Made by a program: the position numbers and the translations under genes
The notes under the pieces: generated by a model
Seen by the model: only the letters and a program-made list of their open reading frames with translations
Database searches by the model: none
Told to the model about the DNA's origin: nothing
Source of the DNA: Caldilineaceae bacterium
GTDB lineage: Bacteria; Chloroflexota; Anaerolineae; Caldilineales; Caldilineaceae
DNA length: 64,000 nucleotides
Assembly (NCBI GenBank): GCA_020634755.1
Contig: JACKBC010000002.1
Span: forward strand, 124,001 to 188,000
Direction: 5' to 3'
In this document: piece after piece, positions 43,701 through 52,100 of the stretch
Layout: each line of letters begins with the position of its first letter
Numbering within the stretch: the stretch's first letter is position 1

Positions 43701-44021
43701 TGTTCGCGCGGCCTCCAATTGGCCATTCATGCCAAGATGGCGCCGCGTATCCTATCGGCTTTGACCCTTCTGGCTGAAATTCACATTGCAGAAGGCAGAC
43801 AAGAACAAGCTGCGCGCTTACTGCAAATCGTTCTACAATACACACAAGCGCCCGTGGCCACACAAAAAGCTGCTCAACAGCTCCAAACCCTCCTGATCGC
43901 TGAGCTGGGCGAAGATACCATTAAGCGTCTTAGCCAAGAGAATCTAGGCCAATCCCTCCATAATTTTGGCTCGCACATGCTGCCTAAAGGGTATTACATA
44001 CTCGATGCGATTTACAATTGA
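40713..44021 (+). CDS. SARP-type STAND regulator 1 (DNA-binding/BTAD, NB-ARC-like ATPase, TPR)
   Basis: A 1102-residue transcription regulator. After a charged 28-residue tail comes the SARP winged helix (LSIRLLGSFEILAADG, RKAQALFAYLVV, LLFWPEMAENRAKNNLRTTL). The bacterial transcriptional activation domain follows to about residue 270 (LYQGEFLQGF, YERCRRILADELGIEP). The STAND nucleotide-binding module has Walker A GPGGIGKTALALALG at about 348, Walker B RLLLILDNFEQL, and GLPLAIEMIAAWL. The C-terminal 400 residues are TPR-like repeats (GWVYYEQGDYEGAHRCF, AYAEAEAYCRKSL). Such proteins are inactive until a ligand or protein binds the TPR part. Starts at 40713 or 40725 are both possible; no strong ribosome binding site is seen. 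Two related genes follow. Confidence 0.93.
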   Translation: MQRTMDETTANIKTKNGKTANSKAEAPSVLSIRLLGSFEILAADGQVIDLGSRKAQALFAYLVVNAKSTPRDTLILLFWPEMAENRAKNNLRTTLSALKQKLAPHLDITTSTVTFNRHQPYFLDTEAFQNQANQAIATQNLAELQAAVDLYQGEFLQGFHLRNAEPFEEWLLQQREHLHIWMLRAFETLVTMCAERGEYSMGLAAGYNLLTMEPWSEVVHRQLMILLANSGQRESALTQYERCRRILADELGIEPTQETTALYQQIQAGTFKQAPLDNASTTSALPTTAAATETSTETSTETTTDYNTFVIPNNLIAPLTHFIGRQEELAFLSERLAATHSRLLTITGPGGIGKTALALALGRNLLDSAQTTFPDGIFFVSLAAVDGRGHDAHDSTSPAHAIIATIAEALGRPFQDDRPLQAQLQDYLQPRRLLLILDNFEQLVDYTEVIVDLLNHAPDMTILITSRVRLSVRGETVLTLQGLSLPSQHDDADPQDAAAWQKSEAVALFAERAHSADTNFVLDAQALAQIAEICQLVNGLPLAIEMIAAWLSLYSCAEIAQKLKQGVADAEWLSSPYRDQPVRHQSLQRVFADSWDLLSSEAQWTLAKLSIFAGPFTRSAAQSIANATPLAIRGLHNHSLLQIEREGIYALHPLIKQFVAQKWQALTEPRTQERYELQQAHCHYYLYRVAELTTTLRDQAELTAIHSYRNKHTEIVRGWQWAVQEQDNNIIQHSMFGLLRYLELTNQSLEGEKLFGMAALQLHGPMTQWLKVAQCHFLRRLAEHSQARTTLEMLIATPPATAPDATAVTANAYIFALCELGWVYYEQGDYEGAHRCFSLAHQQVTTQAEPSDIAQVLNGLGAVAFSTKRYADAQKHYQAALTHAQQRADLHYTAIVLGNLAALAQATHEYVEAEHYLQMRLQIDEQTQNERQMAVSYQRLGQLALLRDAYAEAEAYCRKSLAQFEHLGNSPEIAHVLLDLSKSLLRQNQYSEAAEQCSRGLQLAIHAKMAPRILSALTLLAEIHIAEGRQEQAARLLQIVLQYTQAPVATQKAAQQLQTLLIAELGEDTIKRLSQENLGQSLHNFGSHMLPKGYYILDAIYN

Positions 44022-44030
44022 ATGATTTAG

Positions 44031-44106
44031 GTTACGCAAGCCCGGAGGAAAGTCGGCTTGCCGACGTTCCTGTTTCTCTCTAGCAGGCTGGCTGTCGCTG
44101 CGTAAC
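44031..44106 (+). mobile_element. 76-bp family A repeat, copy 3
   Basis: Begins GTTACGCAAGCCCGGAGG and ends GCTGTCGCTGCGTAAC, 76 bp and uninterrupted, 9 bp after the first SARP stop. It shows the intact TA site (TCTCTCTAGCAGG) that was used by the 82-bp element in copy 1. Confidence 0.85.
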
Positions 44107-44313
44107 GTGAGTGAATGATTTACAGTTGGGCGCTTATGCCCATACTCTTGTCGAGTCAAGTGGGTTTGTGCATACAAATGATTCTCAATGTGCGCGGCAA
44201 ATTATCTCGGTACTGTTTGAAAACATGAGTTTCTAATCCTCCCACGCGAGAATTTATGTGCATTTTCAAAGCAACCCCAGGTGGGTCGGCCATTCCACGG
44301 CGCGCCCATAGAC

Positions 44314-44442
44314 TTAATTTTCAATGGGCGGGTCGGATTCATCATTCGCACAAGGATATGCACTGTAAGCCCCATACCCTTCAGATTTCATTACAATTTT
44401 CAGTGTTGTTGGCCAGATAGTTTCTAATCGATGAGTTTTCAT
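44314..44442 (-). CDS. Possible small peptide gene (42 residues) divergent from SARP regulator 2
   Basis: A short frame with ATG at 44442 preceded by AAGGAA at 7 nt; an in-frame ATG at 44463 with AGGA upstream would add 7 residues. The N-terminal half is basic (MKTHRLETIW, TLKIVMKSEG), and the C-terminal half is Tyr/Ala/Pro-rich with one Cys and several acids (YGAYSAYPCANDESD). There is no hydrophobic segment. It is divergent from the SARP gene at 44593 with 150 bp between starts. It could be a signalling or precursor peptide, but no maturation enzyme is near. Evidence is limited to the ribosome binding site, composition and position. Confidence 0.35.
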   Translation of the reverse strand: MKTHRLETIWPTTLKIVMKSEGYGAYSAYPCANDESDPPIEN

Positions 44443-44560
44443 GGTAAATTCCTTGGTGTTCATTGTGTCCTAAATCTCTTGCATTGACGCGTGCGCAATT
44501 CAACAGCCATAAGCCTTTCATACTGCTTACAGCTCACAAGTTCACTTTACTGCGTCCCCA

Positions 44561-44589
44561 CCGACAACGCGCCGACAAACCGCCGACAA
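44561..44589 (+). promoter_or_regulatory. Three CCGACAA repeats at 11-bp spacing before SARP regulator 2 (putative operator)
   Basis: CCGACAA occurs at 44561, 44572 and 44583, one every 11 bp, the last starting exactly 10 bp before the ATG. SARP proteins are known to bind heptameric direct repeats spaced one helical turn apart. The same layout is found before SARP regulator 3. Autoregulation or cross-regulation is the simplest reading. No Shine-Dalgarno sequence fits between the repeats and the ATG. Confidence 0.65.
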
Positions 44590-44592
44590 ACT

Positions 44593-47500
44593 ATGCTCAC
44601 CATCAATCTATTAGGCCCCCCCAAGATTTTGCTCAACGAACCGCTGCCGCTGCGCTTTCGCATGCGGAAAGCCCAAGCCCTTCTCATCTATCTGGCCGTC
44701 ACCAACCGTGAGTGGACGCGCGACGCGCTAGCAACATTCTTCTGGCCAGAGACGGACGACGCCACCGCGCGCAAGAATCTACGAGACATTCTGCCCTCCC
44801 TGCGGCATAAATTTGATGACTATCTGCTGATTAATGAGGATCTGATTGGGTTGACTGCGGGCAAACCCTACTTCTGTGATGTTACAACATTGAGCCAAGT
44901 GTTGGAACGCCCACTGCAAGCGATTGAAACGCCCCATCTGGCTGAGACATTGGCCCTCTATGGTGGCGAGTTTCTGGAAGGCTTTGCCACATCGCGCATC
45001 TCCACTGAATTTGAACTATGGGTTGTGCGCGAGCGCGAACGGCTGCAGCAGTTGGCGCTCATCGGCTTTACGACCCTTTGTCAACGGCAACAGGATGCCG
45101 GAAGCTACGCCGGCGCGCTGGCCACCAACCGCCAGTTGCTCAAGCTGGCGCCCTGGGATGAAGCCAGCCACAGGCGGCAGATGTTGCTACTGGCCCAAAG
45201 TGGCCAGCGCACCGCCGCCCTGGCCCACTTTGAAACATGTCGTCAGATCCTCGCCGAAGAGTTGGACGTCGAGCCGGATGAGGAAACACTCACGCTCTAT
45301 GCTGAGATTCAGTCAGGGAGTTTCGCGACACCATCTGCGCCAAGCGCGCCGGCACTAGCGGCCACTCCCTTTGCTGCGCCCAAGCAGGTGCCCATCAGTA
45401 AGCCTATCCCCCCGCATAACCTGATCGCGCCGCTGGCCACCTTGATTGGTCGCCAGACGGCAATGGCCTTTATCCAAACCCAGTTGGTCTCCACAGCCAC
45501 CTGTCGCCTGTTGACGATTATCGGGCCAGGCGGCATGGGGAAAACTTCGCTGGCGTTGGCGGCAGGGCAGCAGCTGTTGCAGGCCGCCCATGAGCGCTTT
45601 GCTGATGGCATCTTCTGGGTGCCGCTGTCCGACATCAATGTCGTCGATCAGGTTGAGCCACCCCGCGACCAGGCCGATAACAAAGTGGTGGGAGAGGCCA
45701 TTCTGCACGCCATTGCCGAGGCGTTGAACACCCAGGCAGAAATTCAGTTATCGTCCACCCAGCAGCTCCAGAGCTATTTGCGCACACGGCAACTGCTGCT
45801 GATTGTGGACAATTTTGAACATCTGCTCAGCGGCGCCTATGCCCTGATTCAGCTATTGACCCAGGCGCCCCAAGTCAAAGTGCTGGCGACCTCGCGCACG
45901 TCGCTGAATGTGCGCGGGGAGAGCATCCTCCCGCTTGACAAGCTGTCGCTGCCAACGTTGCCCAAGCAGAATCTTGCGCCAGGCGCGCCCGCTAATTTAT
46001 CCGCTGCTGCCATGCAAAATTTAGGCGCGGAGAGCGAAGCGGTGGCAATGTTTCTCCAGCGTGCGCAGCAGCTGGATCCAAGCTTTGGCCTAAACGCGGA
46101 GACGATTGGCCCGCTCGTACAGATTTGCCAGCTTGTTGAGGGCTTACCGTTGGGCATCGAACTGGCCACCAGCATGTTGCCCATGTTGAGCTGTCGTGAA
46201 TTGGCCACGGAGCTGGTCGAAAGTCTGGACTTTTTAGAAGCCAATACGCGTGACTTACCCCAGGAGCAGCGCACGTTGCAGGCCGTCTTCGAGCGCTCCT
46301 GGCGGCTGCTCTCGGTTGAAGAGCAACAGATATTGGCGCGACTCGCCATCTTTCCCGGTTCCTTCCAGCGCGACGCCGCCCACGCGATTGCCGGGGCCAC
46401 TATTGCTCAACTCAAGCGGTTGGCCGACCAATCCTTGGTCAGTAAAATTGGCGAAAATCGCTACACGCTGCACCGCACCGTGCGCGCCTTTGCCGAACAG
46501 AAGCTACAACAACAGCAGCAGGAACAAATCACAGGCGAGCAGAGCACAGGCGAGCAGAGCACAGAGGAGCGGATTACAGGGCTCCAACTGCGCTATGCCC
46601 ACTTCTATCTGGACTTTCTCGCTGGCATGGAAGCGGGGCTCTTTGGCAGTACGTATGGGGAGACCGTGGCGCGCATCCAGATCGATCTGGACAACATTCA
46701 CACCGCGTGGCGCTGGGCCGTGATCCATCGGCTATATGACGAACTGAACCGCTGTTTGAGCGCGCTGTTATGGTATTACGAGCAGCAAGGCTTTTATGCC
46801 GATGTGTTCGACTTGTGTGAACAGGCGCTGCACGCCTTGCTCCCTATGTATAAGGAGCAGATGTATGAGGCGCAGATGGACAAATCGGGCACGCCAATCA
46901 CCCTGTTAATTGGACGCCTCTACACCCTCGTGGGCCTATGGCATCTGCGTCAGGGACGTTTGCCCCAAGCCCATGCACACTATGAGACAAGCTGGTCCAT
47001 TTTGCAACACGAAAATCATCCCATCGCTTTGGGCTACTGCCTTGGCTTTTGGGGAGCATCGCTACGCGCCAAAGATCCGCACCGTTCGGTAACGATGTTG
47101 GAAGAAGCCCTTCAGATAGCGCAAGCCCAAGGTGTTGTGTGGATGCAAGTGCTCCTTTATCAGCTCCTGGGAGAACACAGTCTGTATGCAGGGGACTACG
47201 TGGAGGCAGAAGCCAAGATTAGCGCAGGACAAGCGTTGTCGCAAGAGATCAACTGGGTAAGAGGGTTGGCGGTCAGCCATAAGATCATGGGGCGCATTCA
47301 CCTTGCCCGTGGCGACTATCGTCAGGCCGAAGCGCATTTGCGCCAGAGCGTTGAGATGGCACACCAACATCAGATCAACCAATACTACTTGTCGAGCCTG
47401 ATTATGTTGGGCGAAGCGCTCCGTCTCCAAGGTCGCTTTGCCGAAGCGCAAAGCTACTATCAGGAAGGTCGCAAGTTAGCCAAAGCCAGTGGCGCCGATG

Positions 47501-47931
47501 TGCTGATTGCGCCTGTACTTTGGGAAGAGGGTAGCCTGGCCGAGCAATGTGGCAACTACGCAGCGGCCAAAGCCGCGTTTACCCAAAGTTTGGCCATTGA
47601 TGTTGCCAATGGGTGGGTTCACGTACTGCCCACGCTCGGTTGGGCGCTGATTGGATTGGGTGAATTTCAAGAAGCGCAGGCGTACTTTCAAGCAACGTTG
47701 GCGAAAGCGCAAGCCAGAGGACACATGCCCATCTACCTGGAAGCCCAGGCCGGATTGACCTATCTTACCGCGCTGCGGGCTGGGGTGGAACAGACGAGCG
47801 AGACCGCCTATGAGGCGACAATTACCGATGCCGTAACCATCTTGCAACAGATCGGCCACGAGCCAGCGGCCACCCAACAGACCCGCGATCGCGTCAACCA
47901 GATCGTTACCACCATCGCGCTTGAAGGATGA
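44593..47931 (+). CDS. SARP-type STAND regulator 2 (DNA-binding/BTAD, NB-ARC-like ATPase, TPR)
   Basis: A 1112-residue regulator from ATG 44593, which gives the compact SARP opening MLTINLLGPPKILLNE shared with regulator 3; the open frame reaches 44491, but that extension would be encoded by the repeat operator. DNA-binding part: RMRKAQALLIYLAVTNREWT, FFWPETDDATARKNLRDILP. BTAD: LYGGEFLEGFATSR, HFETCRQILAEELDVEPDEE to about residue 235. Walker A GPGGMGKTSLALAAG is at about 311, Walker B LLLIVDNFEHL, and GLPLGIELATSML follows. TPR-like repeats fill residues 690-1110. A Gln/Glu-rich repeat (GEQSTGEQSTEE) separates the ATPase from the TPR part. A secreted-protein gene converges downstream. Confidence 0.93.
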   Translation: MLTINLLGPPKILLNEPLPLRFRMRKAQALLIYLAVTNREWTRDALATFFWPETDDATARKNLRDILPSLRHKFDDYLLINEDLIGLTAGKPYFCDVTTLSQVLERPLQAIETPHLAETLALYGGEFLEGFATSRISTEFELWVVRERERLQQLALIGFTTLCQRQQDAGSYAGALATNRQLLKLAPWDEASHRRQMLLLAQSGQRTAALAHFETCRQILAEELDVEPDEETLTLYAEIQSGSFATPSAPSAPALAATPFAAPKQVPISKPIPPHNLIAPLATLIGRQTAMAFIQTQLVSTATCRLLTIIGPGGMGKTSLALAAGQQLLQAAHERFADGIFWVPLSDINVVDQVEPPRDQADNKVVGEAILHAIAEALNTQAEIQLSSTQQLQSYLRTRQLLLIVDNFEHLLSGAYALIQLLTQAPQVKVLATSRTSLNVRGESILPLDKLSLPTLPKQNLAPGAPANLSAAAMQNLGAESEAVAMFLQRAQQLDPSFGLNAETIGPLVQICQLVEGLPLGIELATSMLPMLSCRELATELVESLDFLEANTRDLPQEQRTLQAVFERSWRLLSVEEQQILARLAIFPGSFQRDAAHAIAGATIAQLKRLADQSLVSKIGENRYTLHRTVRAFAEQKLQQQQQEQITGEQSTGEQSTEERITGLQLRYAHFYLDFLAGMEAGLFGSTYGETVARIQIDLDNIHTAWRWAVIHRLYDELNRCLSALLWYYEQQGFYADVFDLCEQALHALLPMYKEQMYEAQMDKSGTPITLLIGRLYTLVGLWHLRQGRLPQAHAHYETSWSILQHENHPIALGYCLGFWGASLRAKDPHRSVTMLEEALQIAQAQGVVWMQVLLYQLLGEHSLYAGDYVEAEAKISAGQALSQEINWVRGLAVSHKIMGRIHLARGDYRQAEAHLRQSVEMAHQHQINQYYLSSLIMLGEALRLQGRFAEAQSYYQEGRKLAKASGADVLIAPVLWEEGSLAEQCGNYAAAKAAFTQSLAIDVANGWVHVLPTLGWALIGLGEFQEAQAYFQATLAKAQARGHMPIYLEAQAGLTYLTALRAGVEQTSETAYEATITDAVTILQQIGHEPAATQQTRDRVNQIVTTIALEG

Positions 47932-48285
47932 AAGTATGCAGAGTCGTAGGGGCACGAGGTTGGGCGGAGAGAACTGTTGTTTGGAAGCAAAACGATCTTC
48001 CGCCCAACCTCATGCCCGTACTGGATAGTGATTGGTTTGAATATGCCTAAGACGGGCACAAGTTGGGGCGAATGGGGACGCAGCGTCTTGGCCATACTGT
48101 CTCCGCTTTAACCCAAGCCCCTACACGTCGCTCATGTGCTATTGTCAAACTTACAGCATCATTTACATTGCCAATGCAAAAAGCGGCCGGTGCACTTTTG
48201 TGTACCGGCCGCTCTGGTTATAGAAATTCAGATTGCTGCACTGGTCAAGATAATGGGACGCTGCATGACCGTTTGGCAGCTCGCC
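47932..48285. other. Convergent intergenic region with terminator
   Basis: This 354-bp gap lies between the SARP 2 stop and the end of the minus-strand secreted protein gene. It contains the hairpin at 48178-48213. A palindromic pair near 47952 and 48005 (GAGGTTGGGCGG facing CCGCCCAACCTC) could end transcription of the SARP gene. No gene is seen. Confidence 0.55.
48178..48213 (-). terminator. Intrinsic terminator of the minus-strand secreted protein gene
   Basis: AGCGGCCGGT and ACCGGCCGCT pair, extended by CAC/GTG around a 4-nt centre, and the minus-strand transcript ends with a run of U (AAAAA on the plus strand at the left). It lies about 75 bp after the stop at 48286. Confidence 0.85.
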
Positions 48286-48852
48286 TTATTGGGCAGGGGT
48301 GCAGCTAAAGTTGACCGCATCCACGGTAAAGCCCTCAAGCGCCATCGTGTCGATATAAATCCCAGCTGCATTATCACCGGCCACAACGGTATAATCAGCA
48401 GACCCCGTAACCGTTTCGCCAGGCGCGGCACTAAGAATAGACTCTACGTCCAAGGCGTCATAAGCATTGTCGATGACCGCAACCGTTAGATAATTATCAT
48501 TATACTCAATATTGTCAATGGTAATCGTCGTATCCACATGGATCATCTCTCCCGGATAGAATTCCAGATTGGAGACTGCATAGTAATACATCCATGTCTC
48601 CGTTTGCGGATCGGGTACCAGTGCGTTCAAGGCATCACAACCTGAAGACTGCGGCGCCCGACACGGGCCAGAATAGTCGCCATGGCCCAGGTGGGCGGCT
48701 TCGGCGGGGGCGGCAACCGTCAAGGTGGCCTCATCTTCGGTGCCGGGCTTGTGACAAACGGTCACCTTATCTTGACCGGCAAAAACCGGACCAACAGCAA
48801 TGGTGCTCAACAAAACGGCTGCCATACAGGCAAAAAGCATCTTACGAAACAT
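48286..48852 (-). CDS. Secreted protein with VTVCHKPG motif
   Basis: A 188-residue exported protein. A signal peptide (MLFACMAAVLLSTIAVGPVFA) is cleaved near residue 26. Next comes a short domain with KVTVCHKPGTEDEATLTV, then HLGHGDYSGPC, a motif seen in many secreted bacterial proteins, often beside cell-wall or adhesion domains. The remaining 110 residues look beta-rich (MIHVDTTITIDNIEY, GETVTGSADYTVVAGDN) and end with FSCTPAQ, so a disulfide is possible. AGGAG precedes the ATG. It is divergent from SARP regulator 3, which suggests it may be one of its targets. Confidence 0.8.
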   Translation of the reverse strand: MFRKMLFACMAAVLLSTIAVGPVFAGQDKVTVCHKPGTEDEATLTVAAPAEAAHLGHGDYSGPCRAPQSSGCDALNALVPDPQTETWMYYYAVSNLEFYPGEMIHVDTTITIDNIEYNDNYLTVAVIDNAYDALDVESILSAAPGETVTGSADYTVVAGDNAAGIYIDTMALEGFTVDAVNFSCTPAQ

Positions 48853-49132
48853 TTTTGAGTCTCCTATGCGCCCATTATCTGGGCCTGATTTTGGATTAAA
48901 AATATACGATATAGAATCAATAGATAAGTTTTTTTGTCATATCTTCCCTATGCTATGATTCGATGATACCGGTGTGTCCCATTGGGGGGATTGCAAAGAA
49001 GGACAAAATAGACCGTCTGCAGCAAGTTCCTCAATGTGGTACACACCCCAACTATACTAGCGCACTGCGTATCACTGATTTATAGTTTACAGGGCCGCCG
49101 CCGATGATGCGTCGACAGAACGCCGACAAATT
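48853..49132. other. Divergent promoter region between the secreted protein gene and SARP 3
   Basis: A 280-bp A+T-rich region (around 48895-48960) that becomes G+C-richer at the repeat operator near 49101. No gene or family A, B or C repeat is present. Confidence 0.5.
49101..49129 (+). promoter_or_regulatory. Three CCGACAA-like repeats at 11-bp spacing before SARP regulator 3 (putative operator)
   Basis: CCGATGA at 49101, TCGACAG at 49112 and CCGACAA at 49123 are 11 bp apart, and the last begins 10 bp before the ATG, exactly as in front of SARP regulator 2. The outer copies are degenerate while the innermost is perfect. Confidence 0.6.
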
Positions 49133-52100
49133 ATGCTTACGATAAATTTGCTGGGTACACCCGAGATATTTCTAGATGACGAATTGCAACTGCGCTTTCG
49201 CACCCGCAAGGCGCAGGCCCTTCTGATCTATCTGGCGACCACCAACCGCAAGTGGACGCGCGACGCCCTGGCCACGCTTTTTTGGCCAGAGACGGACGAC
49301 GCGACCGCGCGCAAAAATCTGCGCGATATTCTGCCGCCCTTACGTCGTCGCCTAAAAGGACATCTGCTGGTTGAGAACGAGATGCTCGGGCTGGATATAC
49401 CGGGTCAATCCAAATGTGATGTTCTCCAGTTTCGCGCGGTGCTGGAAGAGCAACGCCAGACGGTGGAGACCGATCGCTTGGCTGCAACGCTACAACTCTA
49501 CCGTGGCGAGTTTCTGGCAGGGCTTGTCACGTCCCGCATCTCCGCCGAGTTTGAACTGTGGGCGCAGCGTGAACGCGAACAGCTGCACCAGCTGGCCTTG
49601 ATGGGCTTTACCACGCTGTGCCAGCGCCAGCAGGCGGATGGCGCGTATGAAGCCGCGCTGGTCACCAATCAGCGGCTTCTTAGACTTGCGCCGTGGGATG
49701 AAGCTGGCCACCGCCAGCAGATGTTGCTGCTGGCTCAAAGCGGCCAACAGGCCGCGGCCCTGGCGCACTTTGACGCCTGTCGCCAACTGCTGGCCGAGGA
49801 GCTGGACGCCGAGCCGGATGCCACAACAGTGGCGCTTTATGAGCAGATCAAAACGGGGCGCGTGTTCAGCGAGCCGCCCAAGCCCGCTGCCCCGCCGACA
49901 GCAGCTACACCACAACCAGTACCCCACAATCTGCCCCGCCAATTGACCAGCTTGATTGGCCGCGCCAGCGCAATTGATGCCGTGCAACAATTGCTCCAGG
50001 AGGAGAGCACGGCGCTGCTCACATTGGTGGGCCAAGGCGGGGTGGGCAAGACCCGCTTAGCGCTGGCCGTGGCCCAGCAGCTCCGGCAAAATGCCCCAAC
50101 GCTCTTTCCCGACGGCATCTGGTTTGTCTCGCTGGCGGGCGTTGCCGCTGGTGACAATACCGCAGAAGAGATGGCCAGCGCCATTGCCCAAGCCCTGGGT
50201 TTATCACTAAGCGGGAGCGATCCCCTCTCCAGACAGCTCCTGCGCGCATTGGCGTCGCAACAGCTGCTACTCATTCTGGATAACCTTGAGCATCTTGTGG
50301 CAGAACGAGCCTTTCTGCTCGAATTGGTGCAAAGTGCGCCACAGGTGAAAGTGCTCGCCACCGCGCGCGAGCAGTTGCATCTTCCTGGCGAACATCCCTA
50401 TCCAGTTGTGGGGCTACCGGTCCCAGCAACGCGTGATTTGGATATGGGCCCAGAGCATACACCGGTCATTGAACTGGACCGTGAACACAGTTATGAACCT
50501 AGTCATTCGCCACATCCGCCCACAGATTTGAGGCAGTATGCTAGCGTCGAACTCTTTGTGACGCGGGTACACCAGCGTCTGCCGGCATTTCAGTTGACGG
50601 CACTGAATCAGCAGAACATTGGTCGTCTTTGCTATCTACTGGGTGGTGTGCCGCTGGGCCTTGAATTGGCGGCGCAGCTTTATGTGGAGCAAGGGGCGGC
50701 TCTTCTGCCGCAGTTAATTGATGAGATTGAGCGCTTAGACCCACTGGAACTGCCGGCCCAGGCATTGGATCATTTGCAGACGCCAGCGCTTGACCTGCCG
50801 CCGCGCCAGCGCAGCATCCGCGCCGTCTTTGACCATTCGTGGCAACTGCTCCGCCCCGCGGAGCAAGATCTATTGCGTCACTGCGCAATCTTTCGCGGCG
50901 GCTTTAGCAGAGAGGCCATCTTGGCGGTCGGGCAGGGTGCTGGCGCCACCCTGTTGGCGCTGGTCACAAAATCGCTGGTCCACCGCGATAGCCACGATCG
51001 CTACGACCTGCACACATTGGTGCGCCAGTATGTAATCGACCACTTCCAGCAGGATCCCGTGGCGGTGCAGACGGCCGCGCAGCACCATGCGGCCTATTTT
51101 GCCGAACTCTTGGCGGGGCAGGAAGAGCGCCTCTACCAGCAACCAGACTTTCCCCAAATGCTCCAAATGGAGATGTACAATCTGCGCGCCATGTGGCATT
51201 GGTTCACCGCACGGAGTCCGCTGACCCAAACAGCGGTTGCGCTGCTCAATCGCTGCATGCCCTGTTTCTTCCAATTCCTTTCCCTAACATCGCAACGCCC
51301 AGAGGCGCTGACCCTGGCGCGACAGGCCCTTGAATGCCTGCGTCCAGCTTTGCGCAAAACGGAACAGTGTGAAGAGCAAACCCGCTTGCTGGGACATCTC
51401 TTGGCCAATGCAGCCGAGGCCGGCGTGCGAACAGAAGACCGTACCAAAGTAACGGCGTGGGTAGAGGAAGCCAAAGCGCTTGGGGAAGCACAGGCCGATG
51501 CCGTGCTATTAACTCAGGTCTACCTTACCCTGGCCATCATCGATGCCAGTGGAGCCAACCACCAGATAGAATTATTTGACCATGCACTGCACTGGGCCCA
51601 GCGTGCGCATCCCCCCTTATGGCAAGCACATGTGCTGCTCACTGCAATTCCGCACTGGGTAACATCTGTGCAGACGCGCGCGCAAGCCATGGCCGGCTGC
51701 GAAGCGTTGACGCGTATCATTCATACACAGGGCTACCAATATCTGTTGGGGGATGGGTTGCTGATGCAGGGGATGATCTATCGCTCACAGGGCGAGTATG
51801 AACGAGCGATTGAAACGATCCAGCAGGGGTTGGCTGCCTGCCAACGTGGGCAGGGGAGTACGTTGGCGATTCGGATGTCTCACGAGGTATTGGGACAGAT
51901 TTATATGCAATTGCGTAAACTTCCTGAAGCACACCAGTGGGCCCATGCCGCCTATCGGCAGAGCAAGATTGATGGCAACCAATTGAGCGTCCTCAATAAC
52001 CTCTATACAATGAGCTTTGCCCAAACCCAGTTAAAGGAGTGGAACAGGGCCGCAAGCTATTTGCAAGAACTCGTTACCTCTGCCGAGGCAATTGATGCCA

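Noticed and set aside
44491..44592. A 34-codon N-terminal extension of SARP regulator 2
   Set aside because: It is encoded by the 11-bp repeat region; regulator 3 begins at the equivalent Met and shows the same repeat layout.
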